5,115 bases of DNA, from contig PAXM01000050.1 of assembly GCA_002714485.1 (NCBI GenBank), positions 35,388-40,502 on the forward strand. Reading direction: 5' to 3'. Positions 1-5,059 of the stretch are shown here, piece by piece. Source of the stretch: Acidimicrobiaceae bacterium (GTDB lineage Bacteria > Actinomycetota > Acidimicrobiia > Acidimicrobiales > MedAcidi-G1). The notes below the pieces were generated by a model, which was given only the letters and a program-made list of their open reading frames with translations, had not been told where the DNA came from and did no database searches. How positions within the stretch are numbered: position 1 is the first letter of the stretch; each line of letters opens with the position of its first letter. A program made the translations under genes and the position numbers.

Positions 1-366
1 GCGATCCGCGACCTGCTCGGCACCGCTGCTTGGCCGGGGACCGCCCGCCTGGTGGCCCGGTACTGGCGACCCGGCCTTGGCGAGATGGCCCGCTCGATCA
101 GTCGCGACCGCTTCGTCGCTGCGGCCCGTCGCCTCGTCCCTGACCTCGACAGGAACGATCTCCAGAGGGCCCCAGCCGGTGTGAGAGCCCAAGCCGTGAA
201 CCGCAGTGGCGCCCTACTCGATGACTTCGCCCTGCTGGACGGGGACCGGTCGCTGCACGTCTTGAATGCCCCGTCGCCGGCGGCCACCGCATCTCTAGAG
301 ATCGGTGCGTTGATCGCCGAGCGGGTGGCTCAATCGGTCTCGGGGCCTACCTCCTCGTCCGGTTGA
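1..366 (+). CDS. lhgO: L-2-hydroxyglutarate oxidase/dehydrogenase, C-terminal part (5' end outside window)
   Basis: The reading frame is open from the first base and ends at TGA 364-366, giving 121 residues of a protein whose family is usually about 400 long, so roughly the last 30% is present. LhgO/L2HGDH enzymes are FAD-dependent DAO-family oxidoreductases that turn L-2-hydroxyglutarate into 2-oxoglutarate and pass electrons to oxygen or the quinone pool. The visible part carries the typical C-terminal signature: an RYWRPGLGEM segment, then GVRAQAV (fragment residues 60-66), a DDF motif, and HVLNAPSPAATASLEIG, which is the FAD-contacting end of the family. The N-terminal GxGxxG is outside the window, so the FAD site is only partly seen. 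The GTG at 52 is internal and not the real start. The next same-strand gene is 131 bp away, so co-transcription is possible but unproven. I am confident of the family; whether the electron acceptor is oxygen or quinone cannot be told. Confidence 0.88.
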   Translation, partial: AIRDLLGTAAWPGTARLVARYWRPGLGEMARSISRDRFVAAARRLVPDLDRNDLQRAPAGVRAQAVNRSGALLDDFALLDGDRSLHVLNAPSPAATASLEIGALIAERVAQSVSGPTSSSG

Positions 367-497
367 CCGACCAGGCAGGAGGTGGCCACGAACGCCGCCA
401 CCGGCCCTGATGAGATCCATTCCTGCGATCGTGCCTGCAGGAGTATCGTCTCTGGGCTACCAAACTCTCGCCCATCGACAGCCGCTGCAGGGATCCC
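367..497. other. 131-bp intergenic gap without a clear promoter
   Basis: The gap between the lhgO-like gene and the dehydrogenase gene holds a 6-bp inverted repeat, TCCTGC (421-426) and GCAGGA (437-442), with a ten-base loop and no U-run after it. A TATCGT hexamer (444-449) fits a -10 pattern but has no partner -35. The gap is long enough for a promoter or operator, but I cannot place one firmly. Confidence 0.3.
489..493 (+). promoter_or_regulatory. Ribosome-binding site for the GTG-started dehydrogenase gene
   Basis: AGGGA lies 4 bases before the GTG at 498. The spacing is short, but no other start lies upstream in frame, and the protein beginning here has the expected short N-terminus before its Rossmann motif, which supports GTG as the start. 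Confidence 0.45.
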
Positions 498-1409
498 GTG
501 TCTGAAACCATTGGCTTCATAGGCCTAGGCAACATGGGCCGGCCCATGTGCTTGCGCCTGGTAGCTGCCGGCTATGAGGTCATGGCCTTCGACCTGGTCG
601 GCGATGCTCTCAAGGAGGTGGCTATTGCCGGCGCCACCCCCACCACCTCGGCCGCCGAAGTAGCCGCAGCAGCAGACGTCCTCCTCACCTCACTGCCCCG
701 ACCTGACCACGTCGAAGCCGTCATGGAGGGAGCTGGCGCCCTGGCTGCCCTACGACCCGGGTCGTGCTGGGTGGACCTCACCACCAATCGCCGTGAGTTG
801 GTCCAACGCTTGGCCGACTCGGCACCCACCGATGTCACAGTGGCCGACTCGCCCCTTACTGGGGCTGTCGACGGGGCCCGCAACGGCCGTCTAACACTGT
901 TTGTCGGTGGCGACAGCGCCACGGTGGCCCGGGTCACACCCATCCTGGAACACCTGGGACGGGTCATCGCTTGCGGCCCACTTGGTACGGGAAACGTGGT
1001 GAAGTTGGTGACCAACCAGCTGTGGTTCATCGCCGCGGCCGCAATCGGCGAGGGGTTCGCCGTTGGCTTGGACAATGGGGTTGAGCTGTCGGTCCTGTGG
1101 GACGCCATCACCGACAGCGTGGCTGATTCGTTCGTGGCCCGCCATGACGCCCCGTCAATCTTCGCCGGCCACTACGACCCGTCGTTTACCCTCGACCTCT
1201 GCATCAAGGACCTTGGACTCATCGGCGAGCTCTCTTCCATGCTTGGTACTGACCTCCCGATGACCGATGCAGCGACGGCCACGTTCGCAAGGGCTGCCGA
1301 CCGCTACGGAGCCGACGCCGGTGAACTGCACGTAGCTCGCCGTATCGAAGAGGACGCCAACCTCTCGTTTCGGATGGAAGGTGACTGGACGCCCCCATGG
1401 GAACAGTAG
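498..1409 (+). CDS. 3-hydroxyisobutyrate dehydrogenase family NAD(P)-dependent oxidoreductase (beta-hydroxyacid dehydrogenase)
   Basis: This 303-residue protein matches the usual length of beta-hydroxyacid dehydrogenases (about 290-300), which reversibly oxidise 3-hydroxy acids to semialdehydes or keto acids in the cytoplasm. The N-terminal Rossmann fold shows GLGNMG (9-14), and Asp32 at the end of the second strand suggests NAD rather than NADP. DLTTN (93-97) fills the place of the family's D-x-ST loop. The substrate loop reads DSPLTGA (117-123) where the family norm is DAPVSGG, so Ser is replaced by Thr. The catalytic lysine is Lys169 in GTGNVVKLVTN, with Asn173 four residues on, and Lys237-Asp238 form the later conserved KD pair. 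It begins with GTG; its TAG stop overlaps the ribosome-binding site of the oxygenase gene 10 bp downstream, so the two are probably translated together. The true substrate is unknown; a 3-hydroxy acid derived from an amino acid is the natural guess. Confidence 0.9.
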   Translation: MSETIGFIGLGNMGRPMCLRLVAAGYEVMAFDLVGDALKEVAIAGATPTTSAAEVAAAADVLLTSLPRPDHVEAVMEGAGALAALRPGSCWVDLTTNRRELVQRLADSAPTDVTVADSPLTGAVDGARNGRLTLFVGGDSATVARVTPILEHLGRVIACGPLGTGNVVKLVTNQLWFIAAAAIGEGFAVGLDNGVELSVLWDAITDSVADSFVARHDAPSIFAGHYDPSFTLDLCIKDLGLIGELSSMLGTDLPMTDAATATFARAADRYGADAGELHVARRIEEDANLSFRMEGDWTPPWEQ

Positions 1410-1411
1410 GA
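1408..1411 (+). promoter_or_regulatory. Ribosome-binding site overlapping the upstream stop codon; fixes the oxygenase start
   Basis: AGGA sits 8 bases before the ATG at 1420 and overlaps the TAG stop (1407-1409) of the dehydrogenase gene. This supports ATG 1420 over the GTG at 1381, which would place 13 unlikely residues inside the end of the upstream gene. The arrangement suggests translational coupling. Confidence 0.6.
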
Positions 1412-1419
1412 ATGCGCCC

Positions 1420-2307
1420 ATGATCCTCGTCGGCCATCCACAGCACCCATGCCCGATCCCCATCACGGAATTGCTCGACCTCGCCCGACATCCCATCGAC
1501 CGACCAAACTCCCCCGAGTACTCCTCCATGGTTGCCGAAGCCAGGAAGACACTCGCCGAAGACGGCTGCGCCGTGATCCCACAGTTGTTGGCCAGTGCTG
1601 CACTGCCCATCATGAGCGCAGAGATCCACCGGATACGACCATTCCTCCACGAGTCGAGAATCCCCATCAACCCGTACTTCTCCGAGGGCGACTTGACGCT
1701 CCCGGCCGACCACGCCATCAACACGTTTATCGAACGGTCAGGCGGATTTATACCGCGTGATGCCTTCGACGCCACGAGTGCGATCGACGCCATCTACCAG
1801 TGGCCACCACTTTTGGCGTTCATCGCCGACTGTCTCGAACTCCCCCAGATCCACTGCTTTTCGGATCCGCTCGCCGGGCTAACCATCAACGTCCTGGACC
1901 CTGGACAGCAATTCGCTTGGCACTACGACACCAACGATTTCGCAGTGACCATTCTCGTCGACGAGGCCTCCAAGGGCGGATTGTTCCAATATTCGCCCAA
2001 CATCCGCTCGGCCGACAATGAGAACTTCGAAGGCGTCAAGGCCTGTCAAGACGAGAACTTGGCAACAGTTCGGACTTTGCAGCTTCAAGCGGGAGACCTA
2101 CAGATCTTCCGTGGGCGATTCTCACTGCACCGTGTGACCCGGGTAGACAGAGACTCCCCGGCTCGACATACAGCGGTGTTCGCCTACACCGAGAGACCAG
2201 GTGTGATTGGTCGCCTTGAACGCACAAAGCAACTGTTTGGTAGGGCTCTCCCCATCCATGAGGAGGCAGAACAAGCTCGGACCCGAACCGACAGGTTGAT
2301 GGACTGA
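1420..2307 (+). CDS. Fe(II)/2-oxoglutarate-dependent oxygenase of the HalD/BesD (ArpA-like) family, HxD type, probable amino-acid hydroxylase
   Basis: The 295-residue product has the double-stranded beta-helix iron site: His168-Tyr-Asp170 in AWHYDTN and distal His237 in SLHRVT, followed 12 residues later by Arg249, placed to bind the 2-oxoglutarate carboxylate. Around these are segments typical of the HalD/BesD group: LPADHAIN (95-102), SDPLAGLTINVL (148-159), GGLFQYSPNIRSAD (186-199), and AGDLQIFRGRFSLHR (224-238). Characterised members include lysine and ornithine radical halogenases, which have Gly in place of the iron-binding Asp. Here Asp is present, so the full facial triad predicts hydroxylation (or another oxidation) rather than halogenation. 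The acidic-residue-rich region near 197-212 and the long N-terminal domain (1-145) would shape the substrate pocket. It sits between two oxidoreductase genes, which suggests a shared pathway. Hand-counted GC is about 58%, below the roughly 66% of its neighbours. Fold and cofactor are secure; the substrate is unknown. Confidence 0.88.
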   Translation: MILVGHPQHPCPIPITELLDLARHPIDRPNSPEYSSMVAEARKTLAEDGCAVIPQLLASAALPIMSAEIHRIRPFLHESRIPINPYFSEGDLTLPADHAINTFIERSGGFIPRDAFDATSAIDAIYQWPPLLAFIADCLELPQIHCFSDPLAGLTINVLDPGQQFAWHYDTNDFAVTILVDEASKGGLFQYSPNIRSADNENFEGVKACQDENLATVRTLQLQAGDLQIFRGRFSLHRVTRVDRDSPARHTAVFAYTERPGVIGRLERTKQLFGRALPIHEEAEQARTRTDRLMD

Positions 2308-2318
2308 GCGCCCTTTCA

Positions 2319-2339
2319 CTAGCGGCTACATCCGTCTAG
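2319..2339 (+). other. Weak imperfect hairpin in the gap before the FAD oxidoreductase gene
   Basis: CTAGCGG (2319-2325) can pair with CCG-T-CTAG (2332-2339) across a six-base loop, with one bulged T. No U-rich run follows, so it does not look like a classical terminator. It lies 12 bp after the oxygenase stop within the 81-bp gap and might mark an RNA-processing or attenuation site, or be chance. Confidence 0.2.
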
Positions 2340-2376
2340 CGTCCGCCCACCGAACAACCCCGTTAAGACAACTTCC

Positions 2377-2380
2377 GGAG
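2377..2380 (+). promoter_or_regulatory. Ribosome-binding site of the FAD oxidoreductase gene
   Basis: GGAG lies 8 bases before the ATG at 2389, a standard spacing. It supports this ATG, which puts the flavin-binding GAGVIG motif at residues 15-20 as expected for the family. Confidence 0.6.
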
Positions 2381-2388
2381 CAGAAGCA

Positions 2389-3708
2389 ATGAACGAGCAA
2401 AGCCGTACGTCCTACGACGCCATCATCATCGGTGCCGGAGTGATCGGCTCTGCCATTTCCTTTGAACTGGCCAAGAAGGGGTGGAAGACCCTCAACGTGG
2501 ACAAGTTGCCCACCGCTGGCTACGGATCAACCAGCAACTCTTGCGCAATCGTGCGTGCCCATTACTCGACCTTCGACGGTGTGGCCATGGCCTACGAAGG
2601 CTTCTCGTACTGGAAGGACTGGTCTAACTATCTCGACAGTGAGGACGAGCGCGGCCACGCCCTGTACATCCAGAGCGGCACTGTCTTGTTCATGCTCGAG
2701 GGCGGACACCACGAAAAGGTTCTGCCCCTGTTCGACGAGGTTCAGGTGCCCTATGAGATCCTCTCCAACGAAGAACTGCGCGAGCGCTACCCGTTCTACG
2801 AACATGGCACCCATGGCGAGCCGTGCCGCCCCGAGGACGACCGCTTCTGGGCCGAGCCCGAGGGCGAACTGATCGGAGCGCTGTACACCCCAGATTCCGG
2901 CTATGTATCCGATCCGCAGTTGGCCAGCCACAACCTGCAACGGGCCGCCGAAGCCAAGGGTGGCGAGTTCCGGTTCAATGTGGAGGTGACCGACATCCGT
3001 CGAAGCGACGGCCGGGTGGTCGGTGTCACCCTGGCCGACGGCACCGAGATCGATGCCCCGGTGGTCGTCAACGTTGCTGGTCCTCACTCCTTCGTCATCA
3101 ACCAGATGGCCGGCGTCTACGACTCGATGAACATCAAGACCAAGGCCTTGCGGCACGAGGTGCACCACGTACCTTCGCCGGCCGGTATCGACTTCGAAAA
3201 GGACGGCCTGCACTCTTCAGACTCCGACTTGGCCATCTACGTCCGTCCCGAGTCGGGTAACAACATCCTGATCGGCTCTGAAGACCCAGCATGTGATCCG
3301 CAGGTGTGGGTGGACGACCCTGACGACTACGACACCGTGGTCTCCGACGAGCAGTGGAACGCCCAGGTGCTTCGCCTAGCCCGCCGGATTCCCGAGCTGG
3401 GTGTGCCGTCCGAGAAAAAGGGCATTGTCGACCTGTACGACGTGTCCGACGACTGGATCCCGATATACGACCGGACCGACCTAGACGGCTTCTATGTAGC
3501 GATCGGCTCCAGTGGCAACCAGTTCAAGAACGCTCCGGTGGCCGCCTACTGCATGGCCGAACTGATCGAGGCAGTCGAGGGTGGCCACGACCACGATGCC
3601 GACCCGCTGGTGGTGACAGGCGTATACACAGGCCTTGAGATGGACATGGGCTTCTACCGGCGAAACCGGGAGATCAACCCCAACTCGTCCTTCTCGGTGA
3701 ATGGCTGA
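2389..3708 (+). CDS. FAD-dependent oxidoreductase, DAO family, sarcosine oxidase beta subunit-like
   Basis: This 439-residue protein opens with a dinucleotide-binding fold: DAIIIGAGVIGS (10-21, GxGxxG at 15-20) and acidic Asp38 at the end of the second strand to hold the FAD ribose. Next comes GSTSNSCAIVRAHYS (46-60), which corresponds to the N-TTIIRSNY region of SoxB-type sarcosine oxidases and precedes a helix like theirs (residues 63-80). VVNVAGPHS (226-234) is the second conserved flavin-contacting segment, and the C-terminal GSSGNQFKNAP (373-383) matches the family's last flavin loop. Such enzymes oxidise secondary or tertiary amino acids (sarcosine, dimethylglycine, other N-methyl amines), giving an imine and then aldehyde plus amine. 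No SoxA, SoxD or SoxG partner gene is next to it, so it probably acts as a single-subunit enzyme. It lies 81 bp after the oxygenase gene on the same strand, likely in one transcription unit or under its own promoter. Its substrate is not deducible; other amine or amino-acid oxidations remain possible. Confidence 0.88.
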   Translation: MNEQSRTSYDAIIIGAGVIGSAISFELAKKGWKTLNVDKLPTAGYGSTSNSCAIVRAHYSTFDGVAMAYEGFSYWKDWSNYLDSEDERGHALYIQSGTVLFMLEGGHHEKVLPLFDEVQVPYEILSNEELRERYPFYEHGTHGEPCRPEDDRFWAEPEGELIGALYTPDSGYVSDPQLASHNLQRAAEAKGGEFRFNVEVTDIRRSDGRVVGVTLADGTEIDAPVVVNVAGPHSFVINQMAGVYDSMNIKTKALRHEVHHVPSPAGIDFEKDGLHSSDSDLAIYVRPESGNNILIGSEDPACDPQVWVDDPDDYDTVVSDEQWNAQVLRLARRIPELGVPSEKKGIVDLYDVSDDWIPIYDRTDLDGFYVAIGSSGNQFKNAPVAAYCMAELIEAVEGGHDHDADPLVVTGVYTGLEMDMGFYRRNREINPNSSFSVNG

Positions 3709-3717
3709 CCACTTCGC

Positions 3718-3730
3718 CCGGGTGACCCGG
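3718..3730. terminator. GC-rich hairpin between convergent genes
   Basis: CCGGG (3718-3722) pairs with CCCGG (3726-3730) around a TGA loop. It starts 9 bases after the stop of the FAD oxidoreductase gene. There is no U-run on either strand, so intrinsic termination would be weak; its position between two convergent genes is the main support. Confidence 0.35.
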
Positions 3731-3747
3731 CGACGGTTCAACCGTCG
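3731..3747. terminator. Perfect 17-bp inverted repeat over the minus-strand stop codon, possible bidirectional terminator
   Basis: CGACGGTT (3731-3738) and AACCGTCG (3740-3747) are exact inverted copies around one central base, giving a 7-bp stem with a three-base loop. That loop (3738-3740) is the TGA stop of the minus-strand carboxymuconolactone-decarboxylase-like gene. The repeat directly follows the CCGGG hairpin, so the junction holds two tandem stems. A U-run is missing on both strands, and the right arm can also pair in part with CCACGACG (3758-3765). Confidence 0.45.
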
Positions 3748-4412
3748 TTGGATTCGTCCACGACGACCTTCAGGGCCCGTCGGAACTCCCGACGGGTGTG
3801 CTCGTCGCTGAGGCTCTCTTCGTCACCCGGATGTTCGATGAGTACCGGGGGATCGGCGTCGAACTCGAGTCGCAACGCCCGGCTCATTACGCCGTGCATC
3901 GCGTACGTGCAGACGATGTAGGTCAACTCGAGGATCTCCTCGTCGGCAAGGTGCTCCTGGAGCGCCGTGAACACGCCCTCGGGTACCCGTCCGTGCTGAA
4001 TGGACAGGGCATCGGTGTAGGCCAGCACGGCTCGTTCGGCTGCGTCGAAACACTCAGCGGTCTCCCACGCCTCGATGGCGTCGATCTTCTCGTCGGTGAT
4101 GCCAACGGTCCGACACGCCTTGCGGTGCTGGGAGTAGACGAACCGGCTACCTACGCACCATCCGACCCGCGTCTGGCCTAGCTCGCGCAGCTTCGGGTCG
4201 AGTAGGCGGTTGGGGCTGCGGTACAGGGCGAAACCCCCCAAGGCGTGGTCAAACACATCAGGCACCAAAGCAAAGGTGGACCACCAGTCGCCCGGCGAAC
4301 CGGTGGGCGTGCCCGGTTCGTCGATCGGATCGCGGTCACCGAACAGCATCTGGAACACCGGCTGGGCACCGGGATGCAGGTCGTCCCGTCGAACCCGCCG
4401 GAGTCTTGGCAT
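3738..4412 (-). CDS. Carboxymuconolactone decarboxylase family protein, AhpD-like fold without the CxxC motif
   Basis: The 224-residue product matches proteins of the carboxymuconolactone decarboxylase family (PF02627): an N-terminus of MPRLRRVRRDDLHPGAQPVF, then a helical core with DPKLRELGQTRVGWCVGSRF (72-91), YSQHRKA (93-99) and GITDEKIDAIEAW (104-116), and later helices with AERAVLAYTDAL (125-136) and EEILELTYIVCTYAM (158-172). In AhpD-type members the core has C-x-x-C three residues before a His; counting back from His96, those places are Ser89 and Val92, so redox peroxidase activity is unlikely. Glu77 and His96 remain as candidate active-site residues. The C-terminal tail after 190 is charged and probably disordered. 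No Shine-Dalgarno sequence precedes the ATG, but a TACGGT hexamer ends 6 bases before it. The gene follows the RDD gene by 57 bp. The specific reaction is unknown; many such proteins are orphan enzymes of small-molecule catabolism. Confidence 0.82.
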   Translation of the reverse strand: MPRLRRVRRDDLHPGAQPVFQMLFGDRDPIDEPGTPTGSPGDWWSTFALVPDVFDHALGGFALYRSPNRLLDPKLRELGQTRVGWCVGSRFVYSQHRKACRTVGITDEKIDAIEAWETAECFDAAERAVLAYTDALSIQHGRVPEGVFTALQEHLADEEILELTYIVCTYAMHGVMSRALRLEFDADPPVLIEHPGDEESLSDEHTRREFRRALKVVVDESNDG

Positions 4413-4418
4413 GGCCGG

Positions 4419-4424
4419 ACCGTA
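4419..4424 (-). promoter_or_regulatory. Possible -10 box for a leaderless transcript of the carboxymuconolactone-decarboxylase-like gene
   Basis: On the minus strand, TACGGT fits the TANNNT pattern and ends 6 bases before the ATG (4412-4410), so transcription would begin at the start codon. There is no Shine-Dalgarno-like sequence in the 25 bases before the ATG and no other start codon between the RDD stop and this ATG. No -35 element is clear. Confidence 0.3.
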
Positions 4425-4469
4425 GGCGGAGCGGGCGTAGATACTCCCAGCGGGCCACCGAGGTCGGGG

Positions 4470-5036
4470 TCAGCTAATGGGACTGGCGGGCAGCTCGGGC
4501 CCGTCGCTGGCCTCGGCGATCGGCAGCCCAACCATCACACGGGTCCGGAAAACCTTGTCGATGAGGCGCTGGTTCTTCGAATCCCAAAGTGGCCAGAGGT
4601 AGTCGATGAGCTGGATCGCGTTGCCTGCGCCCTGAATGCCACCGATGAGGATGGGTACCAGCCAGCGGCCCACCCCCTTGGCTCCACCGGGTGCCTCTCC
4701 GGTCTCGGCGTTGACCAGACGGATCCGTAGGCGACGCTTTCCAGGCGTAGTCCCTGTGACGCCCTGCCGATAGCCGAACAACCAGCCTGCCCAGACAAAG
4801 ACCCCGATGCCGGCCAGGATCCCCGCTGTCAGCAGGCCTGTCTCGCCACCGGTGAAGGTGTACTCATCGGTTGCCTCGTCCCACGCCGAGACGACGGCCA
4901 CTATGACGAGGACGACCGGCACGACCAGCATGCCGATGAACATGAGTCCATCAATGAGAACTGCCAAGGCGCGGCTCCGCCAGGTGGCAGCCTCGAGTTC
5001 GGCCACTGGTTCGGCAAGCCCATATTCGTTGTTCAT
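4470..5036 (-). CDS. RDD family integral membrane protein
   Basis: This 188-residue protein shows the RDD domain (PF06271) pattern of three membrane segments: about 24-50 (ALAVLIDGLMFIGMLVVPVV onward), about 66-89, and about 123-147. The conserved Arg22 and Asp29 lie in RSRALAVLIDG, a basic loop with the family motif TTPGKRRLRIRLV (96-108) follows the second segment, and the end holds DYLWPLWDSKNQRLIDK (145-161), whose D145, D152 and D160 are the later acidic positions. RDD proteins lie in the cytoplasmic membrane; a few have been linked to ion or solute transport, but most have no known role, so none is assigned. There is no signal peptide; the 20-residue polar N-terminus and the tail after 168 are probably cytoplasmic. 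It is first of two minus-strand genes and starts only 23 bp from a divergent start codon. A weak AGGAAAG lies about 13 bases from the ATG, too far for a normal ribosome-binding site. Confidence 0.87.
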   Translation of the reverse strand: MNNEYGLAEPVAELEAATWRSRALAVLIDGLMFIGMLVVPVVLVIVAVVSAWDEATDEYTFTGGETGLLTAGILAGIGVFVWAGWLFGYRQGVTGTTPGKRRLRIRLVNAETGEAPGGAKGVGRWLVPILIGGIQGAGNAIQLIDYLWPLWDSKNQRLIDKVFRTRVMVGLPIAEASDGPELPASPIS

Positions 5037-5042
5037 GACCCA

Positions 5043-5048
5043 AGACTA
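5043..5048 (-). promoter_or_regulatory. Possible -10 box of the RDD gene, placed for a leaderless transcript
   Basis: On the minus strand TAGTCT (TANNNT) ends 6 bases before the ATG at 5036, so the first transcribed base would be at or next to the start codon. It overlaps by two bases the opposite-strand TAACTT hexamer. No convincing -35 is seen. Confidence 0.4.
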
Positions 5049-5052
5049 ACTT
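5047..5052 (+). promoter_or_regulatory. Possible -10 box of the divergent right-edge gene, placed for a leaderless transcript
   Basis: TAACTT (TANNNT) ends 7 bases before the ATG at 5060. No Shine-Dalgarno-like sequence precedes that ATG. A weak -35 candidate, TTCGTT (5025-5030), would give a 16-base spacer but lies inside the RDD coding start. Confidence 0.35.
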
Positions 5053-5059
5053 TCCTACG

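Noticed and set aside
363..391. TTGACC at 363-368 as a -35 box for the cassette
   Set aside because: No TANNNT-like hexamer occurs 16-19 bases downstream.
434..493. Repeated CTGCAGG motif (near 435 and 485) as an operator pair
   Set aside because: The shared core is only about 7 bases, includes a common 6-bp palindrome, and would occur by chance in GC-rich DNA.
572..1111. Long minus-strand open frame opposite the dehydrogenase gene
   Set aside because: Its product is low-complexity Ser/Thr/Pro/Ala/Arg-rich sequence with no domain, typical of the antisense shadow of a GC-rich gene.
1381..1419. GTG at 1381 as the oxygenase start
   Set aside because: It lies inside the end of the dehydrogenase gene and adds 13 unlikely residues; ATG 1420 has AGGA at 8 bases spacing.
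1420..2307. Reading the oxygenase as a halogenase because of its family resemblance
   Set aside because: Asp170 occupies the iron-binding place that must be Gly or Ala for a halide to bind, so halogenation is unlikely.
1..2307. A CsiD/GlaH-LhgO glutarate degradation operon
   Set aside because: The oxygenase has HalD/BesD-type motifs, not those of CsiD, and no GabD, GabT or GabP gene is present in the window.
2527..3213. 228-codon minus-strand open frame opposite the FAD oxidoreductase gene
   Set aside because: The plus-strand protein has clear flavin motifs along this whole stretch; the antisense product shows no recognisable domain.
4245..4730. 161-codon plus-strand open frame opposite the two minus-strand genes
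   Set aside because: It spans the junction of two genes with recognisable families on the other strand and has no domain or ribosome site of its own.
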